A DNA stretch of 64,000 nucleotides, taken from positions 13,033 through 77,032 of the forward strand of contig JBMOMX010000037.1 of the NCBI GenBank assembly GCA_049323435.1, read 5' to 3'. Below, piece after piece: positions 26,160-34,284 of this stretch. Origin of the DNA: UBA11222 sp049323435 (GTDB lineage: Bacteria > Pseudomonadota > Alphaproteobacteria > UBA11222). Position numbers and translations under genes: made by a program. Every line of letters begins with the position of its first letter. Positions within the stretch are counted from its first letter, which is position 1. The notes beneath the pieces were generated by a model. It was not told the DNA's origin, made no database searches, and worked only from the letters and a program-made list of their open reading frames with translations.

Positions 26160-26840
26160 ATGTTAAGCATTGTCATCCCAACCCTGAATGCGGAATCAGG
26201 CTTGCCCCATACCCTGGAGGCGCTGATACCTGGTGTCATCAGCGGCCTGATCAAGGACGTCGTGATCAGCGATGGCGGTTCGCGCGATACCAGCTGCGCC
26301 ATCGCCGAAGCCGCGGGCTGCACTGTTATTTCCGGCACGCCCGGGCGCGGCGGCCAGCTGGCGCGCGGCGCACGGGCCGCACGCGGGCAATGGCTGCTGT
26401 TTCTGCATGCCGATACGGTGCTTTCGGCGGGCTGGGAAGCGGAGGCCGGGCATTTCATGGCGCAGGACTATGCCCCAGGCCATGCGGGGGTGTTTCGCTT
26501 TGCGCTGGATGATTTTCGTCCCCAGGCGCGGCGTCTGGAAAGTCTTGTGGCGCTGCGCGCAAAATTTTTTGCGCTGCCCTATGGTGATCAGGGTTTGCTG
26601 ATCCATCGGGGTTTATATGACCGGCTGGGCGGCTATGCCGATCTGCCATTGATGGAGGATGTGGATCTGATCCGGCGCATTGGCAGGCATCGTCTGATCT
26701 ATCTGAAAAGCACGGCGCTGACATCCCCGGTGCGATTTCAGGCCGCCGGATATTTACGCCGCTCGCTGCGCAATCTGTTCTGCCTTTCCTTGTATTTCAT
26801 GCATGTGCCGCCGCGCCTGATCGCCCGGCTATATGGATGA
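26160..26840 (+). CDS. TIGR04283-type glycosyltransferase (rSAM/selenodomain-associated transferase 2)
   Basis: A 226-residue GT2-fold protein: MLSIVIPTLNAESGLPHTLEAL, DVVISDGGSRDTS, TPGRGGQLARGARAARG, and LFLHADTVLSAGWE with the metal-binding D-x-D-type site. The family commonly pairs with TIGR04282 as here, often near arsenosugar biosynthesis genes. It overlaps the next gene by 4 bases. The substrate is not readable. Confidence 0.85.
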   Translation: MLSIVIPTLNAESGLPHTLEALIPGVISGLIKDVVISDGGSRDTSCAIAEAAGCTVISGTPGRGGQLARGARAARGQWLLFLHADTVLSAGWEAEAGHFMAQDYAPGHAGVFRFALDDFRPQARRLESLVALRAKFFALPYGDQGLLIHRGLYDRLGGYADLPLMEDVDLIRRIGRHRLIYLKSTALTSPVRFQAAGYLRRSLRNLFCLSLYFMHVPPRLIARLYG

Positions 26841-27487
26841 TGCGGCATGTGATAATTTTTACCCGCGCGGCCCGTCTGGGTACCGTCAAGCGGCGGCTGG
26901 CGGCCGATATTGGCCAGCTTGCGGCACTTCGTTTTCACAACGCCATGCAGACACAGCTCGCCCGCAATATCGCCAGCGATACGCGCTGGAAAATCTGGCT
27001 GGCGCTGACGCCGGATACAGGCGCAGTGAACAGCGTATTTCACGGCGCGGATATTCTGCCGCAGGGCCGCGGCGATCTGGGGCAACGCATGGCGCGCTGC
27101 TTTCGCGCATTGCCGCCGGGGCCGGCGCTTCTGATCGGCAGCGATATTCCCGATATAAGCCGCCATCATATTGCCCGCGCATTTTCGGAACTTGCAAAGA
27201 ATGATGCCGTGTTCGGCCCCGCCAGCGATGGCGGATACTGGCTGGTGGGGCTGAAACGGCTGCGCCGGCTGGGCGGGCCGCATGCAAAGACCCTGTTTAC
27301 GGGGGTGCGCTGGTCAAGCCCGCACGCGCTGGCAGACACGTGCAAGGCGATTGGACCGGGCGCCCGAATCGGCTATGCGCAGCGCTTGCAGGATGTAGAC
27401 ACTGCGGCGGATTATTTTCACTGGCGGCGTTTATGCTCTTCCAGACGGGGCATGATCTCGACAAAATTGCAGGGCCGGAATCTGTAA
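26837..27487 (+). CDS. TIGR04282-type transferase (DUF2064; rSAM/selenodomain-associated transferase 1)
   Basis: A 216-residue nucleotidyl/glycosyltransferase-like protein: VIIFTRAARLGTVKRRLAADIG (the usual PxxGxxKTRL region is modified), QGRGDLGQRMARCF, LLIGSDIPDISRHHIARAF, and DAVFGPASDGGYWLVGLKR. It is coupled to the preceding transferase. Its last 70 bases overlap the 3' end of convergent moaB, an unusually long coding overlap. Confidence 0.85.
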   Translation: MMRHVIIFTRAARLGTVKRRLAADIGQLAALRFHNAMQTQLARNIASDTRWKIWLALTPDTGAVNSVFHGADILPQGRGDLGQRMARCFRALPPGPALLIGSDIPDISRHHIARAFSELAKNDAVFGPASDGGYWLVGLKRLRRLGGPHAKTLFTGVRWSSPHALADTCKAIGPGARIGYAQRLQDVDTAADYFHWRRLCSSRRGMISTKLQGRNL

Positions 27488-27960
27488 TCAAGCTGCCATT
27501 GCAAAATTTCGTCCCAGCCATCCTTGCACGCCCCGGGCGAGCCTGGCAGGGCGAACAGATAGGTGCCGCCCGCAACACCCGCAGTCGCGCGCGACTGCAC
27601 TGTGGATACCCCGATCTTGGCAAAACTGATGGCGTGAAAGATTGCGGAAAATCCGTCAATTTCCTTTTCATAGACGGCGTGGAACGCCTCTGGCGTCACA
27701 TCGCGCCCGGTCAGACCGGTGCCGCCGGTGGAAATCACCACATCAATGGCCGGATCGGCAATCCAGCGCTGCAACAGGGCAATGATCTGCGCTTTGTCAT
27801 CTGTAATGATTTCGCGCGCCGCCAGCATATGGCCTGCCGCGCGGATGCGCGCTTCCAGAACATCGCCGGAAGTGTCGTTGGTGCGGTTGCGCGTATCCGA
27901 AACGGTCATAAGGGCAATCGAAACGGGAATGAATTGCCTGTTTTCATCCAATGCCGGCAT
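27418..27960 (-). CDS. moaB: molybdenum cofactor biosynthesis protein B
   Basis: A 180-residue MogA/MoaB-fold protein that adenylylates molybdopterin. SIALMTVSDTRNRTNDTSGD, VVISTGGTGLTGRDVTPEA and FALPGSPGACKDGWDEIL are the family's substrate-binding loops. The C-terminus FRPCNFVEIMPRLEEHKRRQ is normal in length, so the 70-bp overlap with the transferase gene is genuine coding on both strands. It lies 21 bases after the transglycosylase start region of the plus-strand view and has no other moa genes nearby. Confidence 0.92.
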   Translation of the reverse strand: MPALDENRQFIPVSIALMTVSDTRNRTNDTSGDVLEARIRAAGHMLAAREIITDDKAQIIALLQRWIADPAIDVVISTGGTGLTGRDVTPEAFHAVYEKEIDGFSAIFHAISFAKIGVSTVQSRATAGVAGGTYLFALPGSPGACKDGWDEILQWQLDYRFRPCNFVEIMPRLEEHKRRQ

Positions 27961-27981
27961 TACTGTCCACCCGGTTTGGGG

Positions 27982-29757
27982 TTACATAGGTCTGGCGGGT
28001 CCGGTGCGCTGCAATGGCGGCAATTCCGGCCAGCCGCCAGCGGCAACAGCGTCCAGCGAATGTCCGCTCACGCCCATTCTGTGCTGGTAAATCCAGAAGT
28101 CAGCCAGCACCCGTTGCACATAATCACGTGTGTCCGCCCTTGGCAGACTTTCCAGAAACAGCAGCGGATCGGTGGTTTTAGCCCGGCGCCGCCAGTTCTC
28201 GACCGCCGCAGGCCCGGCATTATAACCGGCAATCAGCGAGAATAAATCCCCGGAGCCTGTGCTTTGCAGATGCTGGATATAGCGCTGCCCCAGAGTGAGA
28301 TTATATTCTGGATCAAACAGGCGGTTGCGGCCCGCGCCGCGCAGGGATTTATCACGCGAAATGAAACTGGCCGTGGCGGGCATGAGTTGCATCAGCCCGC
28401 GCGCGCCCCCGCCTCCGACAGCGCCGGCCACAAAACTGCTTTCCTGCCGGGCAATCGCAAACAGCAGCGCGGGGTCAAGCGTAAAGCCCCCATGCGGCTG
28501 CCAATGGGGTATCGGATAAAGTCCGGCCAGCCATTCCTTGCTCTGTGCATTTTGCGTTTTGGCGATGCTGATCTGGCTTAGCGGCAATTTGAGTGTCAAT
28601 GCCAGCGACAGCAGGGTGCGGTCATTTTCCGGGCCGAGCCTGTCATGCAGCGCCTGCAATTCGCTTTCAGCCAATGCCGTCTGTCCCGCTTCATGCAGGG
28701 CCAGCAGGCGTTTCAGACTTTCCTGATGCGCAAAGGCCGCCAGGCTGATTTCGGTCAAGGGCGGTAACTTCCAGTCAAACGGCAGTTCTATCCCTAATTG
28801 CCGGTGCGCCAGCAGGCCATACATGGTTTGCGGATATTTCGCCGCCGCCTTTAAATAGTAATTCACCTTCTGCGGGCGGCGCACCGCCAGATTGGCGCGG
28901 GCGGCCCAGTAATTTGCAGCCGTTTTGGCAGCCTGACCCAGATAGGGCGAATCCATATCCGCCATCGTGGAAAAATGCTGCGCCGCCACTGCAATCCGCC
29001 CCAGCCGCCAGGCGGCCAACCCGGCCGTCCAATGTGCGAGAGGCACCACTCTGGCATTGCGCTGCGCTACTTCAGCGGCCAGCTGCAAAGCGTCCTGATC
29101 GCGGCCAGTCTGGAAATAGGAAGCGGCAATCGCCTGATGCGCAATATCTATCTCGGCCTTATCCAGGTAACGGCCCGTCTGTTCGCGCGCCAGATAGTCC
29201 AGCGCTTCATCCGGACGGTTTTTTTTCAGCAGGCCTTTCAGGTGCAGCTTGATAACGGCAGCCTGCTGCAAACCTGATTTTGAACGCGGGATGGTTGAGC
29301 GATATTCCCGGACAGTTTCCTGTGGCGGGCCGCTGCGTTTGCGCACACTTACCGGTCGCCGTGGCAATGTGTCGCCCGCGCCACGTTTACGAACGGCCAG
29401 GGCATATATCTGTGCGGCTTGCGGGTGATCGGCATACAGTTTCAGCCAGGCTTCAAGTTCCTTAAAGCTGGCAATATAGCCGGCCGGATGCAGATAACGC
29501 TGTGCCAGCACATGGCCCATCAGGCGTTTATCGGATAAATTCTGACTTAACCGCGCCATCCCGCCCATCTGGCCGCCCATCTGGGACTGAGATTGCAGCG
29601 CGAATATCTGTTGATAGGTCTGCGCGTCAGTTTCAGAAAGAATTTGCGGCAGTTCCGCCGCCCGCGCCGGCTGAGCGGGGAAGGACAGAAGCAGTAATGT
29701 CCATATACCCAGCGCCAGCAGTGCAAAGAACTGCGCCTGAAAGGCTGCCACGGACAT
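27982..29757 (-). CDS. soluble lytic transglycosylase (Slt type)
   Basis: A periplasmic murein lyase of 591 residues. The signal peptide is FFALLALGIWTLLLLSFPAQPARA, followed by a long superhelical U-domain (residues about 40-420) and a C-terminal SLT domain. In that domain the catalytic glutamate lies in IARQESSFVAGAVGGGGARG, followed by LMQLMPATA and the GYNAGPAAV motif. ATG 29757 is taken as start; a TTG at 29808 would add 17 residues before the signal sequence. It stands upstream of moaB on the same strand. Confidence 0.92.
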   Translation of the reverse strand: MSVAAFQAQFFALLALGIWTLLLLSFPAQPARAAELPQILSETDAQTYQQIFALQSQSQMGGQMGGMARLSQNLSDKRLMGHVLAQRYLHPAGYIASFKELEAWLKLYADHPQAAQIYALAVRKRGAGDTLPRRPVSVRKRSGPPQETVREYRSTIPRSKSGLQQAAVIKLHLKGLLKKNRPDEALDYLAREQTGRYLDKAEIDIAHQAIAASYFQTGRDQDALQLAAEVAQRNARVVPLAHWTAGLAAWRLGRIAVAAQHFSTMADMDSPYLGQAAKTAANYWAARANLAVRRPQKVNYYLKAAAKYPQTMYGLLAHRQLGIELPFDWKLPPLTEISLAAFAHQESLKRLLALHEAGQTALAESELQALHDRLGPENDRTLLSLALTLKLPLSQISIAKTQNAQSKEWLAGLYPIPHWQPHGGFTLDPALLFAIARQESSFVAGAVGGGGARGLMQLMPATASFISRDKSLRGAGRNRLFDPEYNLTLGQRYIQHLQSTGSGDLFSLIAGYNAGPAAVENWRRRAKTTDPLLFLESLPRADTRDYVQRVLADFWIYQHRMGVSGHSLDAVAAGGWPELPPLQRTGPARPM

Positions 29758-29891
29758 GTCCGCAGCTGATACGCCAAACGAGGTGTTTTTCGTCTGCAAC
29801 CCCAACAACCCTTACCCCTATTTTGTTGACTGAGTGTAACCCGGAAACAACACTCAAGGCAAGTATGGATATTTCCTCATGAATCCATGAA

Positions 29892-30755
29892 TTAGTTAAC
29901 ATCGGATGAAGCCAGGCGGGTGCGCAGCATTAAAAAATCCTGCCAGGCCAGTTTTTTTTGTGCAGGCTGGCGCAGCAGGAAGGCGGGGTGAAATGTGGCC
30001 AAAGCTGGAATTTCCCTGCTGCCCGCGCGATAAATTTTCCAGCGCCCGCGATGGCGCACAATGCCTTCATTTGTGTTCAGCAGGGCCTTGAGGCTGATGC
30101 CGCCAAGCAGCAGCAGCAATTCCGGTGCGGCAAGTTCTATATGGCGTTCAATGAAGGGCAGGCACATGGCAATCTCCGCGCTGGTCGGCGTACGATTTCC
30201 AGGCGGACGCCAGGGCAGGATGTTGGAAATATATACCTGGTTGCGGTCCAGATTTATTGCAGCCAGCATGCGGTTCAGCAATTGACCGCTGCGGCCGGCA
30301 AAAGGCACGCCCTGCAAATCTTCGTCCCTGCCTGGGGCTTCGCCGATCAGCATGATACGGGCATTTGGATTGCCGTCTGCAAAGACTGTGTGTTTTGCAG
30401 TCGTCTTCAAGGCGCAGCCCTGAAAACTTTCCATCGCCTGGCGCAGGCTGGCCAGATCCTGACAGGCGGCGGCGATTTCACGTGAGGAAGCATGGCTTGC
30501 CCCCTCTGCCGCTATGGGGGAGGGTTCCGGCGGTCGCCGCTGCGGCGAGCGCAAAGTTTCGGCCGACTTGCTGGCCCCCGCCTGCTGTGCCTTTACCGCC
30601 TCCTGTTCGGGGGAAGAGAATATCGGACTTATCGTTGCGCCAGCGCTGAAACGGTCAACAGGATGCAGGCCGATCGCTTCATCCGCGCCAGCCGCTATCT
30701 GCCAGCGCAGCAGCGCCAGCACCTCTTCGCGCGTTTCTGCATCCCCCATCGTCAT
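29892..30755 (-). CDS. uracil-DNA glycosylase, family 4/5
   Basis: A DNA-repair glycosylase of 287 residues. Motif A is GEAPGRDEDLQGVPFAGRSG, followed by YISNILPWRPPGNRTPT, and motif B region FHPAFLLRQP contains the active-site histidine. Cysteines at GCALKTTA and AMCLPFIERH fit the iron-sulphur cluster positions of alphaproteobacterial members. Between the N-terminal helix and the catalytic domain, roughly residues 65-95, is a Pro/Arg-rich stretch (SPQRRPPEPSPIAAEG) encoded by a palindromic repeat (separate entry). Confidence 0.92.
   Translation of the reverse strand: MTMGDAETREEVLALLRWQIAAGADEAIGLHPVDRFSAGATISPIFSSPEQEAVKAQQAGASKSAETLRSPQRRPPEPSPIAAEGASHASSREIAAACQDLASLRQAMESFQGCALKTTAKHTVFADGNPNARIMLIGEAPGRDEDLQGVPFAGRSGQLLNRMLAAINLDRNQVYISNILPWRPPGNRTPTSAEIAMCLPFIERHIELAAPELLLLLGGISLKALLNTNEGIVRHRGRWKIYRAGSREIPALATFHPAFLLRQPAQKKLAWQDFLMLRTRLASSDVN
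30500..30549. repeat. palindromic repeat inserted in the UDG coding sequence
   Basis: CCCCCTCTGCCGCTATGGGG + GAGGG (30500-30524) is followed by TCGCCGC-T-GCGGCGA (30534-30548). It keeps the reading frame and encodes a Pro/Arg-rich linker. The CCCTC...GGGGGA core resembles intergenic palindromes at 36118-36140 and 63936-64000. Confidence 0.5.
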
Positions 30756-30827
30756 GGGCCGATTATATCAACACTCCCCGCAAGTGACCAGCAGGGGAAA
30801 AGACCGCAATAGATGAAAGCGCTGTGA

Positions 30828-31016
30828 ATGTTGCAGATGCCGGATATCATCAGCAACGCTGAAATTGGCTATGCCACCAGCGCGGGCTATGCGCGTAAGC
30901 TGGTTGCGCCCTGCTCCATTACGGCGAATTACCTGTACTATGATCTGGGCAGCGATACGTTGAATGTCGCTGTGGTTCCTGGCGGCGGCGGCGCAGGCGC
31001 TGGCTACAAATACTAA
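30828..31016 (+). pseudogene. C-terminal fragment of an Omp25/31-like outer-membrane beta-barrel protein
   Basis: The frame reads EIGYATSAGYARKLVAPCSI, then TANYLYYDLGSDTLNVAVVP and GGGGAGAGYKY before a stop. The x-x-EYLYYDLG strand (here NYLYYDLG) and Gly-rich loop are typical of small alphaproteobacterial porin-like barrels, where a final strand ending in NYKF should follow. That strand and the first 150 or so residues are missing. The fragment is GC-typical and abuts the catabolic cluster. Confidence 0.55.
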
Positions 31017-31073
31017 AAACCCATCAGGGCTGATTGACAGACCACCGGATTTCTGTGGACAATGCCCATACAT

Positions 31074-31109
31074 AGGATAAGCGGGATAAGCGGATAAGCG
31101 GGATAAGCG
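31074..31109. repeat. short tandem repeats GC(G)GGATAA
   Basis: Four units in a row (AGGATAA, GCGGGATAA, GCGGATAA, GCGGGATAA) then GCG, ending 36 bases before the Rieske alpha ATG, inside the likely leader or promoter. They could be slippage products, or sites for a regulator. Confidence 0.6.
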
Positions 31110-31145
31110 CCGAAAATCTCCGGTGCGCAGGGAGCTGATAAAGCT

Positions 31146-32561
31146 ATGAGTCTTGGTGATAACCGGCCATGGATAGAAAACGACGGCGGCATTATTTCGC
31201 GTGAAATCTTTGTCAGCGACGCAGTTTACCAGCAGGAACTAAAACAGATATTTGCAAGGGCCTGGCTGTTTGTCGGGCATCAGAGCCAGATTCCCAACCC
31301 ATTTGATTATTTCGTATCCCGGATGGGCGCGGAATCGGTAATCATGACCCGCGACAGCCGTGACGGAATTCATGTGTTTCTCAATTCCTGCCGCCATCGT
31401 GGCATGAAAGTGTGCCGCTATGATCAGGGCAATGCGCGGGTGCTGACCTGCCCCTATCATGCCTGGAGCTTTTCGGTGGACGGCAATCTGACCACGCAGC
31501 CCGGCGGGCTTGTAGGCGTGCCGCAATATCAGGCGGCCTATCATGGCGAGTTGGACAAGTCGCAATGGGGACTGATCCCGGTCGCCCGGCTGATAAATTA
31601 CAAAGGCGGCATCTGGGCGACATGGGACAAGAATGCACCGGATTTCGAGGAATATCTGGGCGACATGAAACTGTATCTCGACGCGGTGATGGACCATCGC
31701 GATGGGCGGCCCGGCGGATCGGAAATTATTTGCGGCATCCAGAAATGGAAAGTTCCGGCGAACTGGAAATTCGGCGCGGAAAATTTCATCGGCGATATGT
31801 ATCACATCACCAGCCACCGATCGGTCGATATGGTGTCGATCGGCCCCAGCGGCGCAGGCCGGCGCGACACCATCGACACCACCGGCGAGGCAAGAAAAAA
31901 AGACCGCAGACGCCCGCCCCCATTTGGCAGTATCGGCTTTCCCGATCATGGCCATGGGGTGATCGGCAATCTGCCACATTTTGAAGAGCCGGATTATGTT
32001 CCCTCTTTTACCCTGACGCCCGAGGTGGAGGAATATTACGAGCGGATTTATCACGCACGGGTAGCCAATCTGGGCGGCAAAAAGCGCGCGCTTGCCGCCG
32101 TCGGCACTATCTTTCCTAATCTGTCGTTTCATGGCATGCAGCCGCGGGCGCTGTTTACCTGGCATCCCAATGGTCCGCGCGAAATGGAAATCTGGAAATG
32201 GTATCTGGTCGACGCCGATGCGCCAGAAAGCGTGAAAGATGTGCTGCGCCGTTATTATCTGCGCTATGCCGGGCCCGCCGGGCTGACCGAACAGGATGAT
32301 ATGGAAAACTGGAATTATGCCACTTCGGCCAGCGCGGGGAGTGAGGCCAGGAATTATCCTTATAATTATCAGATGGGCATGGGCCATGAGCAGCCCGCGC
32401 CCGATCTGCAGCAGGCCGTTTTCACCCGGACCACGACAGAACAGAACCAGCGGATTTTCTACCGGCGCTGGGCTGAATTCATGGCTGCGGCGGACTGGCC
32501 GCAAATGCATCCGGGCGCCAGCGGCAATTTCGGCAGGATCACTGCGCGGAGCGGCCCATGA
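31146..32561 (+). CDS. Rieske ring-hydroxylating dioxygenase, alpha subunit
   Basis: The catalytic subunit (471 residues) of a non-heme iron oxygenase. The Rieske 2Fe-2S motif is C82-x-H84 and C102-x-x-H105 (SCRHRG, CPYHAW). The iron site is NWKFGAENFIGDMYHITSHRS, giving D217, H220 and H224, with only three residues between the two histidines (naphthalene dioxygenase has four, biphenyl dioxygenase five). The substrate is an aromatic or polycyclic compound by family inference. It starts the alpha-beta-82aa-SDR operon, overlapping the beta subunit by 4 bases. No ferredoxin or reductase gene is present in this window. Confidence 0.92.
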   Translation: MSLGDNRPWIENDGGIISREIFVSDAVYQQELKQIFARAWLFVGHQSQIPNPFDYFVSRMGAESVIMTRDSRDGIHVFLNSCRHRGMKVCRYDQGNARVLTCPYHAWSFSVDGNLTTQPGGLVGVPQYQAAYHGELDKSQWGLIPVARLINYKGGIWATWDKNAPDFEEYLGDMKLYLDAVMDHRDGRPGGSEIICGIQKWKVPANWKFGAENFIGDMYHITSHRSVDMVSIGPSGAGRRDTIDTTGEARKKDRRRPPPFGSIGFPDHGHGVIGNLPHFEEPDYVPSFTLTPEVEEYYERIYHARVANLGGKKRALAAVGTIFPNLSFHGMQPRALFTWHPNGPREMEIWKWYLVDADAPESVKDVLRRYYLRYAGPAGLTEQDDMENWNYATSASAGSEARNYPYNYQMGMGHEQPAPDLQQAVFTRTTTEQNQRIFYRRWAEFMAAADWPQMHPGASGNFGRITARSGP

Positions 32562-33106
32562 GCGCGGCAGAAAGCGCGATGGCGGCGCTGCTGCTGCAAC
32601 GCGAGATCGAAAATTTTTATTATCATGAAGCCGAACTGCTCGATGACCGGCGGTTTGAGGAATGGCTCGATCTGCTGAGCGATGACATCGTTTATTTCAT
32701 GCCGCTGCGTCGCAATGTCAAATATGGCGCACAGGAGGAACTGGAAAATTCACGCGCCGGGCGCGACGCCGCCTGGTTCGATGAAGGCAAGCACACGCTG
32801 ACTCAGCGCGTGGCGCAACTGAAAACCGGCATCCACTGGGCCGAGGAGCCGCTGTCGCGGGTGCGGCATCTGGTAACCAATGTGCAGATTTCTGATGATG
32901 GCGCGAGCAAAGATGGCGCGCGTGAGGTTGGCGTCAAAAGCCGCTTTCTGGTGTATCGCAACCGGGTGGATGACGAGACCGATATTTTTGTCGGCCAGCG
33001 CACCGATCGCCTGCGCCGGACGGATGCGGGATGGAAGGTGGCGCGGCGCGAAATTCTGCTCGACCAGAGCACATTGCTGGCCAAGAACCTGACAATTTTC
33101 TTTTGA
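32558..33106 (+). CDS. Rieske ring-hydroxylating dioxygenase, beta subunit
   Basis: A 182-residue SnoaL/NTF2-fold structural subunit: EIENFYYHEAELLDDRRFEEWLDLL, DIVYFMPLRRNVKYG, RVRHLVTNVQI, and the C-terminal WKVARREILLDQSTLLAKNLTIFF are family-typical. With the alpha subunit it would form an alpha3beta3 oxygenase. It is coupled to alpha by ATGA, and the next small gene begins 14 bases after its stop. Confidence 0.9.
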   Translation: MSAAESAMAALLLQREIENFYYHEAELLDDRRFEEWLDLLSDDIVYFMPLRRNVKYGAQEELENSRAGRDAAWFDEGKHTLTQRVAQLKTGIHWAEEPLSRVRHLVTNVQISDDGASKDGAREVGVKSRFLVYRNRVDDETDIFVGQRTDRLRRTDAGWKVARREILLDQSTLLAKNLTIFF

Positions 33107-33120
33107 GCCTGGAGGAAGCT

Positions 33121-33369
33121 ATGACCGGCAAAGACATTGCGGACAAAGGCGGCTCAAAGCGGCTGGAAGGCGTGCTAACCCTAGATCTGGTGGCGGTGCC
33201 GCAGGGCGCGAAACTGCAATTGGTCGGCGGGCGCATAGCGGAGGTGATCGACAATCCGCGCGACGGTATGTGGGTGCTGCTGCGCATTCTGGAGGCGCCA
33301 GACGAATTGGGCGCGGAGGGCGAAGAAGAACTGGTGTTCTGGGCGGATATTGCGGGGATTATTGAATGA
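33121..33369 (+). CDS. unrecognised 82-residue protein in the Rieske operon
   Basis: The ATG has a clear ribosome site (GGAGG, 6 bases before). The product is mostly beta in appearance: RLEGVLTLDLVAVPQGAKLQLVGG, then MWVLLRILEAPDEL and EELVFWADIAGII. It has no cysteine, so it is not the missing ferredoxin, and no signal or membrane segment. It ends inside the start of the SDR gene (4-base overlap), so it is certainly translated with the operon. I do not recognise the family. A role as an accessory or assembly protein of the oxygenase is only a guess from position. Confidence 0.8.
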   Translation: MTGKDIADKGGSKRLEGVLTLDLVAVPQGAKLQLVGGRIAEVIDNPRDGMWVLLRILEAPDELGAEGEEELVFWADIAGIIE

Positions 33370-34103
33370 GCGCGCAACGCATCGTGCTGATTACCGGCGG
33401 CACCTATGGCATTGGCCGAGCCGCATCGCTTGGCTTTGCGGCCCTGGGCGACAGGGTTTACGCGTTCGGCCTGGGCGAGGAGCGAACGCAGGGCGTGATG
33501 GCGCTGGCGCGCGAGGCGGGCCATGAAGTGATCGCCAGCACGCTGGACATCACCGACGCCAAGTCTATCCGTATGCTGATTGATGATATATTGGCGCGCG
33601 AGGGCCGCATCGACGTTCTGGTCAACAATGCCGCCGTGCGGCCCACCGGAACCATCGAAAGCGTAACCGATGAAGAGTGGGATTTATGCTTCAATGTCAA
33701 TATTCGCGGTATGTATGTCACCAGCAAGGCGGTGCTGCCGCAGATGATCGCGCGCAAGCGTGGCGTTATCATAAATGTGGCGTCGGGCGCAGGCAAAGGC
33801 CGCGCCAATCTGATCGCCTACGGCACGTCAAAAAGCGCGATCTTCGGCTTTACGAAAAATCTCGCCATCGATCACGCGCACCAGGGTATCCGCGTTAACA
33901 CCGTGGTGCCGGGCTTTACCGAAAGCGGCATGACCGAAGGCATGCCGGAAAAGGCAATGGCGATGGGAGGTAAAATGAGCGTCGCCGGGCGGGTGAACCG
34001 GCCCGGGGAAGTCGCCGCCGCGATCATCTGGCTGGCGTCGGATCAGGCCAGCATTGTCAGCGGCGTCACCCTGGAAGCGGGCACGCTGCCCAGGCAGGCG
34101 TAA
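33366..34103 (+). CDS. SDR-family dehydrogenase (candidate cis-dihydrodiol dehydrogenase)
   Basis: A 245-residue Rossmann enzyme. The cofactor motif is ITGGTYGIGRAASLGF, followed by NNAAVRP in place of the usual NNAG, catalytic serine in INVASGAGKG and YGTSK with the Tyr-Lys pair. The C-terminus IIWLASDQASIVSGVTLEAG is standard. As the last gene of the oxygenase operon it would oxidise the dihydrodiol made by the oxygenase. That role is inferred from context, since the SDR fold alone does not show substrate. Confidence 0.85.
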   Translation: MSAQRIVLITGGTYGIGRAASLGFAALGDRVYAFGLGEERTQGVMALAREAGHEVIASTLDITDAKSIRMLIDDILAREGRIDVLVNNAAVRPTGTIESVTDEEWDLCFNVNIRGMYVTSKAVLPQMIARKRGVIINVASGAGKGRANLIAYGTSKSAIFGFTKNLAIDHAHQGIRVNTVVPGFTESGMTEGMPEKAMAMGGKMSVAGRVNRPGEVAAAIIWLASDQASIVSGVTLEAGTLPRQA

Positions 34104-34284
34104 TAAACGCGACCGCAAGACGCCACATGCCCGTCATCCCGCTTCAATCCCGGCCCCCGGGTTGTTTCTTATCCAGCGCGACAAAATCCGGCTTCTCCCT
34201 TACCGCGCAAACAGGGCACGGCCAGTCACCCGGTAATTTCTTCCACGCGGTTCCGGACCGTCAGCGGGTGCATCCTCCATATTG

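Larger units (their letters stand above)
30756..31145. other. 390-bp gap with an outer-membrane protein remnant and short tandem repeats
   Basis: Upstream of the Rieske operon. It contains the OMP fragment and the GCGGGATAA repeats (separate entries). TTGACA at 31034-31039 with GACAAT 18 bases on (31058-31063) is a possible operon promoter, weak at -10. Confidence 0.45.

Noticed and set aside
26054..26458. 135-residue N-terminal extension of the radical SAM protein
   Set aside because: It overlaps the divergent glycosyltransferase gene, has no domain character, and the internal ATG 26053 has an excellent ribosome site.
31074..31109. Iterons or replication origin (GCGGGATAA repeats)
   Set aside because: Only four short units, no Rep gene nearby, and located in an operon leader.
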